Assembly (NCBI GenBank): GCA_024693325.1
Contig: JAILLA010000002.1
Span: 90,597 to 154,596, forward strand
Direction of reading: 5' to 3'
Length of the DNA stretch: 64,000 bases
DNA from: Solobacterium sp.
GTDB lineage: Bacteria; Bacillota_I; Bacilli_A; Erysipelotrichales; Erysipelotrichaceae
Part shown: piece after piece, positions 8,794 through 18,438 of the stretch
How positions within the stretch are numbered: position 1 is the first letter of the stretch
Layout of the letters: every line of letters begins with the position of its first letter
Notes under the pieces: model-generated
What the model saw: the letters and a program-made list of their open reading frames with translations, nothing else
What the model was told of the DNA's origin: nothing
The model's database searches: none
Translations under genes and position numbers: made by a program

Positions 8794-9291
8794 ATGAAGA
8801 CTACAGACAGTTTAGAACTGATCGGATCTCTGCATGAACAGGAAAACTGTCATGTGATCGATTTTCTTCCGAAAGTCATGGAAAGCAGGGATTTCTTTGA
8901 ACTGGAAGAATATATGGTCAGTCATTATATCGATGATTTTGCGGACAGTATCATCAGGATCGTTCTGAAGATGATCTGTTATGAACCATCACAGATCTAT
9001 CTGACAGAGCTTCCTGAAGGATATGCGGGAATTCTTGAACGGTATCCGGCAGATACCGACCTGAGATACCTGTCCCTGGAAGAGACAGCAGAGATCATCC
9101 GTGAAGTTATCGTCAAAGACAGATCATCCGTACAGATCCTGGCAGGCAGTACCTGCCGCTTCAATATCAGTATCAACGGCTGGTATTCCGTTGATGTGTA
9201 TGGTCTCAAACAGGACTGTTCCGAATATGAACTGATAGCCGCACTGGTACGCCAGGAAGGACTGTTTCTGAGGAAAGCGGGTGATCTTTAA
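8794..9291 (+). CDS. Hypothetical protein, 165 residues
   Basis: I do not recognise this soluble protein. The ATG at 8794 is preferred over upstream in-frame starts because AAACGGAG precedes it at good spacing. It is acidic, with no signal peptide or membrane segment. The C-terminal half (FNISINGWYSVDVYGL, then a helix ending LFLRKAGDL) looks like a small alpha/beta fold. Its stop codon overlaps the first base of the following acetyltransferase start (TAATG), so the two are translated together and may act in one process. No paralog is present in the window. Confidence 0.75.
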   Translation: MKTTDSLELIGSLHEQENCHVIDFLPKVMESRDFFELEEYMVSHYIDDFADSIIRIVLKMICYEPSQIYLTELPEGYAGILERYPADTDLRYLSLEETAEIIREVIVKDRSSVQILAGSTCRFNISINGWYSVDVYGLKQDCSEYELIAALVRQEGLFLRKAGDL

Positions 9292-9782
9292 TGGATTTTA
9301 TACAGCTGCAGCTTACTGATGAACAGGGGATCCGGGAGATGTCTGCTATGGCAGAAGAGATCGTCCGTGAACATTTTGATCCGCTTATCGGGAAGGAACA
9401 GAATGATTACATGATCTCCTTGTTCCAGACACCTGAAGCGATCCGTGATCAGCTGATGCATGGATACCGGTATTATTTTGTACTGAATGATGGCAGGATG
9501 ATCGGCTTTACCGCATTTTATCCGAAGGCCGGCGCAATGTATCTAAGCAAGTTCTATCTGTACCGGAATGAACGTGGCAAAGGCTGCGCCCGGCAGATGC
9601 TGGAATTCATCAAACAGAATACACTGGAAGAAGGCCTGAAAGCGATCGAGCTGAATGTCAACCGGTTCAATATGGCGGTACAGGTATATGAGAGGCTTGG
9701 ATTCCATGTGATCAGAACAGAAAAAAATGATATCGGGCATGGATACTATATGGATGATTATGTATTCAGACTCGATCTGTAA
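9291..9782 (+). CDS. GNAT-family N-acetyltransferase
   Basis: This 163-residue enzyme is expected to transfer acetyl from acetyl-CoA to an amine. The acetyl-CoA binding motif A is seen as LYRNERGKGCARQML (R/Q-x-x-G-x-A form) at about 90-104, followed by the late motif ELNVNRFNMAVQVYERLGF, characteristic of GNAT proteins. The start overlaps the stop of the unknown gene before it. Substrate is unknown; the N-terminal 60 residues are typical of GNATs acting on small molecules or protein N-termini, which does not narrow it. Confidence 0.88.
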   Translation: MDFIQLQLTDEQGIREMSAMAEEIVREHFDPLIGKEQNDYMISLFQTPEAIRDQLMHGYRYYFVLNDGRMIGFTAFYPKAGAMYLSKFYLYRNERGKGCARQMLEFIKQNTLEEGLKAIELNVNRFNMAVQVYERLGFHVIRTEKNDIGHGYYMDDYVFRLDL

Positions 9783-9982
9783 AGGGTGAACTGGAAGGAA
9801 GAAGCCCTGGAACAGACGATGATTCCGTCTGATTTGGGGTTGTATCAGGCAGTTTTCTGTTTTAACATTTTTGTAAGGCGGCAAAAGTATTTCATAGCAG
9901 GACTTCATGTTGTGTCAATGGATCAATAACATTGTTATTATTCTGAAATGCAATGAATGCTGTAAGCCGGGAGGGTGTCAAG

Positions 9983-12157
9983 TTGAAAAAAGTATTTGGA
10001 GTGACATTCGGCAGTCTTCAGAAAAAAGTGGTCACGCTTGTTATGATCGTTATTATACTGACGGTCGGGCTTTTGGCTTTGGTTTCCTATTACCAGAATC
10101 AGATGCTGGTCAACATCGTTGAAGATACAAGAAATGAACAGCAGCAGGCGATCTCAAGAACTTCCGAAGAGACGATGTCGAAGATACTTGAGACGTCCAT
10201 CATCCGGACGACAGTTCTTGAGGCACAGAAAGCAGACCATGAGTTTTCTGAAGTCGTAAATGATGTTCAGATGCTCAGAAGAATGGCTGTTCTTCTGCTC
10301 CGAAAAAATGAACCCACCTCCGAACAATTGATGTTTCCCGATCCTGCCAATGACGGAACTGTATCTGCCATGATCCTGACGGAAGAAGGGATCGATTACA
10401 GGACCTCTGCAGACCTGCCTGTTATAGCAAAGATCAAAGATACGATGATCGCTCTGGATACTGATTCGGAAAAGATCAACGGATGCTATATCGGTCTGGC
10501 TGACGGCACGCATTTCGTGGTCGATGATATGTCTTCCGACAAAGTGGATGAAAACGGCGATCCGCTTCCGTTCCCGGTCAGGCAAAGACCCTGGTATAAA
10601 GGCGCCGTGGAAGCAGACGGCATCTACTTTACCGGCATTATCCGCGATGCATTCAGCGGGGAACTGGGTATTACCTGTTCTGTTCCCATCAAGCACAGCA
10701 ATCAGCTTGTAGGTGTTGTCGGAATCGATATCGTTCTCGAAAGTATGGATGAACTGATCAATTTTTCACGCAAAAACAATGATTTTGTCATCGTAGTCAA
10801 TGATCAGGGACATGTCATACTGGCACCGTCCGGCAACGGATTGTTTACCGTTCAGGCTGCAGATCAGGCTGAAGATCTCAGGAAAAGCGACAACAGGGAA
10901 CTGGCGGAGTTTATCACCACGGCACTGGAAAAAACAACTGATCTCAAACTGATCACGATAGGCGGAAAAGAATTCTACATGGTCGGTTCACCTATGCCTA
11001 CAGCAGGATGGGCTGTCGTATCGATCATTGATAAGGAGATCACAGAAGAACCGGAAAGGGTACTGCTTTCTGAATATGATCAGATCAACGAACTGGCCAG
11101 CAGCAAATTCAAGGACGGACAGAAAACGACGATCAGGTCAAGTATTCTCCTTGTCCTTGGTGTACTGCTTGTAGCATTATTCCTGTCATTGTCCGCTTCA
11201 CATGAGATCGCCAAGCCGATCGAGATCATGACCAAAAACATAAAGCGCAGCAACATGTCAGGAAAACTGTTTGAAATGAACGATGCCTACAGGACGAATG
11301 ATGAGATCGAGATCCTGGCGGAATCATTCTGTGAACTATCCAAACAGACAAAGAAATATATCAATGACATCACAGAGATCACGAAGGAAAAGGAACGCGT
11401 CAGAACGGAAATGCAGCTGGCAAACCGTATCCAGCACAACAGCATTCCTCATGTATTCCCGCCGTTCCCTGATCGTGATGAGTTTGAGATCTATGCGTCA
11501 ATGGATCCGGCAAGGGAAGTCGGAGGAGACTTCTATGATTATTATCTGATCGATGATGATCATCTGTGCCTCGTTATCTCAGATGTCAGCGGAAAGGGCG
11601 TTCCCGGCGCATTGTTCATGATGATCTCCAAGGTCATCGTACAGAACCTCGCAATGCTCGGTAAAGGACCTGCGGAGATCCTCGCGAAAGCAAACGAGGC
11701 GATCTGTGCCAACAACAATGAAGAGATGTTCGTGACGGTCTGGATCGGTATCCTCGAGATCAGTACCGGCAGGATCATCGCCGCAAATGCCGGCCATGAA
11801 TATCCGGCGATCATGAAAAACGGGAAATTCGAACTGCTGAAAGACAGACACGGATTTGTGATCGGCGGAATGGAAGGCATGACCTACAAAGAATATGAGA
11901 TCTCTCTGGAACCGGGTGATAAGCTGTTTGTCTATACAGACGGTGTTCCCGAATCTACGAATGCGGAAAATGAGATGTTCGGTACCGACCGGATGATCGA
12001 TGTGCTGAATGAAGATCCGCAGGCTGATCCTGAAAAGATCCTGAAGCGGATGAGTACGGCGATCGATGACTTCGTACTGGAAGCTGAACAGTTTGATGAT
12101 ATTACGATGATGTGCATTACATATCACGGAAAGAAAAAGGATGATCAAAGCGTATGA
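9983..12157 (+). CDS. dCache-HAMP-SpoIIE/PP2C phosphatase
   Basis: This is a membrane receptor with a phosphatase output. The TTG at 9983 is chosen because GGGAGG sits at ideal spacing; the ATG at 9953 has no ribosome binding site and would add 10 residues. The order is: membrane segment (about 10-32), double-Cache extracellular sensor (about 40-375; RQRPWYKGA and YFTGIIRDAFSGELG are typical), second membrane segment (about 390-410), HAMP (415-465), short helix, then a SpoIIE-type PP2C domain with metal-binding GGDFYDYY, DVSGKGVPGALFM and the terminal FDDITM. Such proteins usually dephosphorylate an anti-sigma-factor antagonist, but no STAS or RsbW gene is nearby. The downstream membrane gene overlaps it by 4 bases. 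Confidence 0.92.
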   Translation: MKKVFGVTFGSLQKKVVTLVMIVIILTVGLLALVSYYQNQMLVNIVEDTRNEQQQAISRTSEETMSKILETSIIRTTVLEAQKADHEFSEVVNDVQMLRRMAVLLLRKNEPTSEQLMFPDPANDGTVSAMILTEEGIDYRTSADLPVIAKIKDTMIALDTDSEKINGCYIGLADGTHFVVDDMSSDKVDENGDPLPFPVRQRPWYKGAVEADGIYFTGIIRDAFSGELGITCSVPIKHSNQLVGVVGIDIVLESMDELINFSRKNNDFVIVVNDQGHVILAPSGNGLFTVQAADQAEDLRKSDNRELAEFITTALEKTTDLKLITIGGKEFYMVGSPMPTAGWAVVSIIDKEITEEPERVLLSEYDQINELASSKFKDGQKTTIRSSILLVLGVLLVALFLSLSASHEIAKPIEIMTKNIKRSNMSGKLFEMNDAYRTNDEIEILAESFCELSKQTKKYINDITEITKEKERVRTEMQLANRIQHNSIPHVFPPFPDRDEFEIYASMDPAREVGGDFYDYYLIDDDHLCLVISDVSGKGVPGALFMMISKVIVQNLAMLGKGPAEILAKANEAICANNNEEMFVTVWIGILEISTGRIIAANAGHEYPAIMKNGKFELLKDRHGFVIGGMEGMTYKEYEISLEPGDKLFVYTDGVPESTNAENEMFGTDRMIDVLNEDPQADPEKILKRMSTAIDDFVLEAEQFDDITMMCITYHGKKKDDQSV

Positions 12158-12768
12158 ACCAAAATCTTGTAAAACGAATCTTCTGGTGCCTGATCGGTGT
12201 AGCGGTCATCGGTGTAGGGTGTGCTGTCTTCAAGGTGTCAAATCTCGGAAATGATGCCTTCACTGCTCTGAACATCACGATCTCGGAAAGGACCGGGATC
12301 TCTCTCGGTACGGTCACACTGCTTGTGAACTGTGTGTATTTCCTGGCTCCGCTGTTTTTCGGCAGGAAGTATATCAACATCGGTACGATCCTGAACGGGG
12401 GACTGCTGGGATATCTGGTCGACTTCTTCTACAAGACCATTATCGGCATCTTCGGAAAGCCCGGATCATTTACAATACAGCTGATCTGGCTCATTCCGGG
12501 AATCATCATTATTTCCCTGGGCCTTTCACTTTATCAGAACGCTGATCTCGGTGTAGGACCCTATGATTACCTTGCGCTCGGGATGAGGGATCACCTGAAG
12601 CTTCCGTATTTCGGATGCCGCATCTTTACGGATGGTATGTGCGCGCTTGCGGCATGGCTGCTTGGCGGACTTGTAGGTCTTGGTACACTTGTGTGCGCTT
12701 TCTGTCTCGGACCGTTCGTGTCATTCTTTGACAGGAATGTTTCGGGAAAACTGATGCCGCATGAATGA
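12154..12768 (+). CDS. YczE/YyaS/YitT-family membrane protein
   Basis: This is a 204-residue integral membrane protein with about five or six helices. The family features are the N-terminal VSNLGNDAFTALN and the later ADLGVGPYDYL, two similar glycine-rich half-repeats facing the membrane. Function of the family is poorly known; members appear beside regulators and transporters. The ATGA overlap with the phosphatase gene means coupled translation and suggests that the receptor phosphatase and this protein work together. A second, more distant member lies at 21031-21717. Confidence 0.85.
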   Translation: MNQNLVKRIFWCLIGVAVIGVGCAVFKVSNLGNDAFTALNITISERTGISLGTVTLLVNCVYFLAPLFFGRKYINIGTILNGGLLGYLVDFFYKTIIGIFGKPGSFTIQLIWLIPGIIIISLGLSLYQNADLGVGPYDYLALGMRDHLKLPYFGCRIFTDGMCALAAWLLGGLVGLGTLVCAFCLGPFVSFFDRNVSGKLMPHE

Positions 12769-12816
12769 CCGGGATCGATATGTAAGATCTGAAATATCCA
12801 TAATGCAATAAAGGAA

Positions 12817-12853
12817 GAATGAAATGACCGTTTTGGAATTTCATTCTTTTTTT
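12817..12853 (+). terminator. Terminator after the phosphatase-YczE operon
   Basis: GAATGAAAT pairs with ATTTCATTC around a 12-base loop and is followed by seven T residues. Confidence 0.85.
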
Positions 12854-12890
12854 CGGGAATTTATCTCAGAACTTCTTTGTAAAAAAAGCT

Positions 12891-12916
12891 GGTTTATATG
12901 AAGGGTTTATATGAAG
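12891..12916 (+). repeat. Perfect tandem 13-bp repeat upstream of nrfA
   Basis: GGTTTATATGAAG occurs twice head to tail with no gap. The repeat ends 16 bases before the -35 box of the nrfA promoter, so its centre lies about 65 bases before the expected transcript start. That is a usual activator position, and direct repeats with about one helical turn plus are typical of response-regulator dimers. Confidence 0.7.
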
Positions 12917-12932
12917 TTGAATAATTGTCAGT

Positions 12933-12962
12933 TTGACATCAGAAGTCATGATAGGTTATTCT
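12933..12962 (+). promoter_or_regulatory. Putative nrfA promoter
   Basis: TTGACA (12933-12938) is followed after 18 bases by TATTCT (12957-12962). The leader to the nrfA start is about 37 bases. Confidence 0.6.
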
Positions 12963-13005
12963 ATAGATGGATCTATATGAACTGTTTTCAGAGGGAGAAC
13001 ATACT

Positions 13006-14322
13006 ATGGAACAGAAAAAAAATACAGCGAGGATCTTCGGAGCAGGTCTGATCGTCCTCGGAGCTGTACTGGGCTTTGCGTCAGGAACAGGGAAGACTGA
13101 CTCAGGCACAGCCGTCAAACCTGCACCTGCTGCAGAAACAGCAAAAGCAGAGCCGTCAGAAACAGCCAAACCTGTATCAACGCCGATCGTACAGACGGCA
13201 AAAGTTGCGGAAGAAGGTACAGGCGTCGTAGTCACAAAAGCATCAGATTGGGCTGAACAGTTCCCGAATGAATATACGACTTACATGAAGAATGATGAGA
13301 ATGAAGAGATCCACAGTTATCTGGAACTTCATCCTTATCTGAAAACTCTTTATGAAGGCTATGGATTTGCGATCCAGTACGGAAGCGCAAGAGGCCATAC
13401 GTATGTTGTTGAGGATGTTCAGTCGACCGGCAGACCGCACAAGATGGCTAACTGCTATACCTGCAAAACTTCATCGATGACTGCGAAGGTCCTGAATGAT
13501 GGTGACAGTGCATACGCAATGAACTTTGACGACCTGACACCTGAGATCACCGATGCATTCGGATGCTTCCACTGTCATGAAAATGAACCGGGTGTCCTGA
13601 CAGTCACACACAGATATCTGTATGACGCGCTGGCAGGTGACTTTGAAGGCGTAGCTCCGGAAACGATGAGCTGCGGACAGTGCCACAGCGAATATCATTT
13701 CGATCCTGAAACAAAGGCTACAACACTGGCCTACACAGGACTGGCTCAGATGAATCCTGACGATATGCTGAACTTCTACAACACCGGTTTTGCAGAACCG
13801 TTCGCAGACTGGACTGAAGAAGATACAGGCGTCAAGAAGCTGAAGGTACAGCATCCTGAGTTCGAAACATTCCTTGGAGAAGGAAGCCCGCACCGCGCTA
13901 ACATGACATGCGCAGACTGCCATATGGGCAAGACAACTGCTGAAGACGGAACACAGTTCACAAACCACTACTGGACAAGTCCTCTGGACAACCAGGAACT
14001 GCTGGATAACAACTGCTCCAAGTGCCACAAAGATCTGGCAGCTGAAGTTGAAGCAGTACATGAACGCATCAACGGCAGAACAGATGAACTCGGCGAACGC
14101 CTTGCAGGTCTTGACGATCAGCTGGCTGAAGCAGTCGCTGCAGGCAGCCTGAGTGATGAAGAACTGGAACAGGTCCGTGATGATTTCAGAAGCGCACAGT
14201 GGTATTGGGACTTCGTATTCGTTGAAAACGGAGACGGTGCCCACAACGAAAAACTCGCGACACAGTGCCTTGACTCTGCTGAATCCTACATGGAAAAGAT
14301 CGAAGCAGTACTGAATAAGTGA
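13006..14322 (+). CDS. nrfA: Pentahaem cytochrome c nitrite reductase NrfA
   Basis: NrfA reduces nitrite to ammonium with six electrons outside the membrane. The ATG at 13006 follows GAGGGAG at good spacing, giving 438 residues. A signal or signal-anchor helix (about 9-26) precedes a Pro/Ala/Glu-rich linker (35-70). Five haem sites are visible: CYTCK at 150 (the Lys-ligated catalytic haem), then CFHCH 187, CGQCH 223, CADCH 302, CSKCH 337. Catalytic residues known from E. coli NrfA align: Arg129 (in ARGH), Tyr230 (in HSEY) and His283 (in KVQHPE), and the calcium ligands Glu229, Lys280 and Gln282 are kept. So the enzyme looks active. No nrfH quinol dehydrogenase is adjacent. The haem attachment genes follow. 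Confidence 0.95.
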   Translation: MEQKKNTARIFGAGLIVLGAVLGFASGTGKTDSGTAVKPAPAAETAKAEPSETAKPVSTPIVQTAKVAEEGTGVVVTKASDWAEQFPNEYTTYMKNDENEEIHSYLELHPYLKTLYEGYGFAIQYGSARGHTYVVEDVQSTGRPHKMANCYTCKTSSMTAKVLNDGDSAYAMNFDDLTPEITDAFGCFHCHENEPGVLTVTHRYLYDALAGDFEGVAPETMSCGQCHSEYHFDPETKATTLAYTGLAQMNPDDMLNFYNTGFAEPFADWTEEDTGVKKLKVQHPEFETFLGEGSPHRANMTCADCHMGKTTAEDGTQFTNHYWTSPLDNQELLDNNCSKCHKDLAAEVEAVHERINGRTDELGERLAGLDDQLAEAVAAGSLSDEELEQVRDDFRSAQWYWDFVFVENGDGAHNEKLATQCLDSAESYMEKIEAVLNK

Positions 14323-14334
14323 TCCTGCTGAGAA

Positions 14335-14371
14335 CGGCCGTCTCCCGTGTGACGGGAGATGGCTTTTTTTC
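14335..14371 (+). terminator. Terminator between nrfA and the haem-lyase genes
   Basis: A long stem (GGCCGTCTCCCGT with ACGGGAGATGGC, one wobble or mismatch) with a 3-base loop and seven T residues. It would give more nrfA transcript than ccs transcript if both are read from the nrfA promoter. Confidence 0.88.
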
Positions 14372-14457
14372 TGCAGAAGTATCTGAATACACTTTTGCGG
14401 GAAAATCATTATACTGAAATATGTGTATGTTCTGAACACATAACAAAACGGAGTAAT

Positions 14458-15699
14458 ATGAAGAAAATATTGCAGTTTATACAATCCATGACATTCGGGC
14501 TGATCCTGCTCGGAGCGATCACTGCCTGTTCTGTGATCGGCAGCCTGATCGTGCAGAACGGAGAGCCGATGACATATGTCAGGTATTATCCGGACTATTA
14601 TCAGATCATATTTGCGCTGAAGTTTGATCATATCTTTACCAGCTGGTATTTCATCGCTTTGTCAGCTCTGCTGTGCATCAACCTGACGCTGTGTTCTGTG
14701 ATCCGCATCAGCAGGATCTCCAGACAGAAGCCTGCAGCCTATGAAGCAGCTTTCGCTCCGGTACCGGAAGGAAACGCCAGTCCGGAACAGCTGGAAAGGA
14801 TCCGTCAGAAACTGGAATCCATGCGGTGCAGAAAAGAGGAAAGAAACGGGATCACCGTATATTACCGGAATGATCACGGCTGGTACGGTTCATTCCTGAC
14901 ACATCTTGGACTGCTGCTGACGATCATCCTCTTCGGTGCGGCAATGTATCTTCCGAAGGTCATTGATGAACCGTGTTATCCGGGTGATTCACTGATCCTT
15001 GATGACGGGACGAAGATCACCGTTGATTCATTCAGGATCGAAGATGAAACAGGAAAGCTGGATTATACGAGCCGGATCAATGTCATCCTGCCGGACGGAA
15101 GGGAAAGCGGAATCAAGGAAGTCAGTGTCAACCATCCGGTCTCCATGGGACGCTATAAGGTCTACCAGCAGACATACGGAACGGTCGGAAAGATCAGGGC
15201 GGAACGCAACGGAAAAACGGATGAGTTCTACCTGGAAAACAAGGACTTCATGTCAGCCGACGGAAAGAACGGCATCTGGTTCGATGAACTGTATCCCGGC
15301 TTTATCACGGATGACCAGGGAAGAACGACGCTGATCCAGTCGACCAGCGGTCATTACGAAAACCCTGTTTATGTATTTACACTCATGCTGGACGGGTCAG
15401 CAGATATGATGATGGCATTCCCGGGCGATACGATCGAAGTCAAGGATCTGGTATTCACATTCCTTGATCCTGTCGAGTATCCAGGACTGCGCATCAAACG
15501 AACACCTGTCATGATCAATCCGCTTCTGCTTGGGGCAGTCCTGCTGATGACGCTTGGACTGTATCTCGCAATGTTTGCCCAGCCTGTCATCGTTGCCGTT
15601 GGAAAGAACGGCTATGCGGTGAGGGGACCGAAGCCCGAGAATACACAGTATGAGATCAATATGATCCTGAAACAGGATCAGAAAGGTACAAAGGTATAA
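14458..15699 (+). CDS. resB: Cytochrome c biogenesis protein ResB/CcsB
   Basis: One of the two membrane subunits of the System II (Ccs) haem lyase, which exports haem and attaches it to CXXCH sites. The ATG at 14458 has ACGGAG before it; 413 residues result. Membrane segments lie at about 10-30, 50-75, 150-172 and near 355-380, with the large extracellular domain between the third and fourth, as in ResB. The start MKKILQFIQSMTFGLILLGAI fits the family opening. A TATACT at 14410-14415 could be its own -10. With the ccsA gene 2 bases downstream and nrfA upstream, its obvious client is NrfA with its special CXXCK site. Confidence 0.9.
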   Translation: MKKILQFIQSMTFGLILLGAITACSVIGSLIVQNGEPMTYVRYYPDYYQIIFALKFDHIFTSWYFIALSALLCINLTLCSVIRISRISRQKPAAYEAAFAPVPEGNASPEQLERIRQKLESMRCRKEERNGITVYYRNDHGWYGSFLTHLGLLLTIILFGAAMYLPKVIDEPCYPGDSLILDDGTKITVDSFRIEDETGKLDYTSRINVILPDGRESGIKEVSVNHPVSMGRYKVYQQTYGTVGKIRAERNGKTDEFYLENKDFMSADGKNGIWFDELYPGFITDDQGRTTLIQSTSGHYENPVYVFTLMLDGSADMMMAFPGDTIEVKDLVFTFLDPVEYPGLRIKRTPVMINPLLLGAVLLMTLGLYLAMFAQPVIVAVGKNGYAVRGPKPENTQYEINMILKQDQKGTKV

Positions 15700-15701
15700 A
15701 T

Positions 15702-16517
15702 ATGCTGAACTTTATCTTCTTTGGAGGACTTGTCCTGTACTTCCTGTCCATGTTCCTGCAGTTTGCGGGAATGGTCTTCAAAAAAGAATCCTGGACACGG
15801 ATCGCATGGTTCCTGTTCCTCGCTGGCTTTGTGCTTGAGACTGCATATCTGATCATCAGAGGCATCATGGCGCACAGACTGCCGTTATCGAACCAGTTTG
15901 AATTCGCTTCGGCATTCTCATGGTCGATCGGCGCGCTTCTGATCTTCTGCTACTACCGTCTGCATCTTGACTGGATCCAGTCGATCGGTATTGCGGCAAC
16001 ATTCCTGATCCTGTCTTATGCTGCACTGCAGCCCAGGGAGATCACAGAACTGATGCCAGCGCTGAGAAGCTCCTGGTTTGGTTTCCATATCGGTTCAGCA
16101 GCGATCTCCTATGCGGCATTTATACTTGCCGGAGGCGTCGGTGTCCGTTATGTCCTGGTTGAAAAGAAGGACAGCAATGATGCTTCCCTCGAACAGATGG
16201 ATCACTTTATCTACAGGCTGATCGCGCTGGGGATACTGATGCTGACGATCACGATCCTTTCAGGCGCCATCTGGGCAGAGGAAGCGTGGTCTGCTTTCTG
16301 GACCTGGGACCCGAAGGAAGTCTGGGCACTCATAACCTGGATCATCTATGCCGTGTATCTGCACCTGCGAATTAACAGGAAACGCCGCGGCGCATTCCTG
16401 GCATGGTATGCCATCCTGTCCGTACCGGTCGTGCTGTTTACATTTATCGGCGTCAATACGCTTCTGCCCGGACTGCACAGTTACGGCGCGCTTGAAGCTC
16501 TGACACGTTTGATGTAA
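15702..16517 (+). CDS. ccsA: Cytochrome c biogenesis protein CcsA/ResC
   Basis: This is the haem-handling subunit of System II. The 271 residues carry about eight membrane helices and the tryptophan-rich WWD-type motif, seen as WAEEAWSAFWTWDPKEVWALITW region at about 187-210, plus conserved His residues before and after it (for example HIGSAAISYAAF). It starts 2 bases after the resB stop, so the pair is one translation unit. Some NrfA-containing bacteria use a dedicated lyase for the CXXCK haem; here only one CcsBA pair is seen, which presumably handles all five sites. Confidence 0.93.
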   Translation: MLNFIFFGGLVLYFLSMFLQFAGMVFKKESWTRIAWFLFLAGFVLETAYLIIRGIMAHRLPLSNQFEFASAFSWSIGALLIFCYYRLHLDWIQSIGIAATFLILSYAALQPREITELMPALRSSWFGFHIGSAAISYAAFILAGGVGVRYVLVEKKDSNDASLEQMDHFIYRLIALGILMLTITILSGAIWAEEAWSAFWTWDPKEVWALITWIIYAVYLHLRINRKRRGAFLAWYAILSVPVVLFTFIGVNTLLPGLHSYGALEALTRLM

Positions 16518-16544
16518 TACGATATCCATACGAAAATTCAACGG

Positions 16545-16598
16545 ACCGTCACTGAAACGATCTGCAGATGCTGCAGACGCGGGTGACGGTTTTTGTTT
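16545..16598 (+). terminator. Terminator after ccsA
   Basis: ACCGTCAC pairs with GTGACGGT, enclosing a second stem TCTGCAG/CTGCAGA, and is followed by TTTTGTTTCTT. Confidence 0.82.
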
Positions 16599-16678
16599 CT
16601 TATCATTTTCTTCAGACATTCTGACTCTTCAAAATGCATTATCATATGAAACGTTGGTTAACTGTTTTACAATGGTAA

Positions 16679-18178
<1,500 letters not shown>

Positions 18179-18205
18179 CGATCATTGAACCACCAAAAGA
18201 ATGTT

Positions 18206-18229
18206 AAGCCGGGTGACCGGCTTTTCTCT
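18206..18229 (+). terminator. Terminator after the first phospho-beta-glucosidase
   Basis: AAGCCGG pairs with CCGGCTT around GTGA, with TTCTCTTT after it. Confidence 0.82.
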
Positions 18230-18264
18230 TTATCCGATATATTGTTTACATAAAATTAATAAAC

Positions 18265-18289
18265 GAAAATGAAAAGCATTTTCATATTC
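18265..18289. promoter_or_regulatory. Palindromic operator, probable metalloregulator site
   Basis: An 11-3-11 inverted repeat (GAAAATGAAAA, GCA, TTTTCATATTC) has one mismatch and a perfect 7-3-7 core (ATGAAAA/TTTTCAT). It ends one base before the -35 box of the metal-binding lipoprotein gene. The A/T-rich ATGA...TCAT form resembles Fur/Zur-family boxes in general but matches neither the Bacillus Zur nor the AdcR consensus exactly. Confidence 0.6.
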
Positions 18290-18290
18290 A

Positions 18291-18318
18291 TTGACATTTA
18301 CTGATTTGTCGTTAGAAT
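18291..18318 (+). promoter_or_regulatory. Promoter of the metal-binding lipoprotein gene
   Basis: TTGACA (18291-18296) and TAGAAT (18313-18318) are 16 bases apart, immediately after the palindrome. The transcript leader would be about 110 bases. Confidence 0.7.
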
Positions 18319-18438
18319 AGAAAATTGTTCAGGTCAGTTTCCGTCATATGAATAACAGAATGGGCTGACAAGAATGATGACTAACATGCACGGATCGCTG
18401 ATTCTTCAGGACAACTTGACGAAATAATGGTGATGAAC

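Noticed and set aside
9786..9929. A 47-codon frame after the first acetyltransferase gene
   Set aside because: No proper ribosome binding site, no recognisable features, and it crosses a small hairpin; likely non-coding.
13471..14631. 386-codon minus-strand frame over nrfA
   Set aside because: Cys-rich reading is the antisense of nrfA; no start signal.
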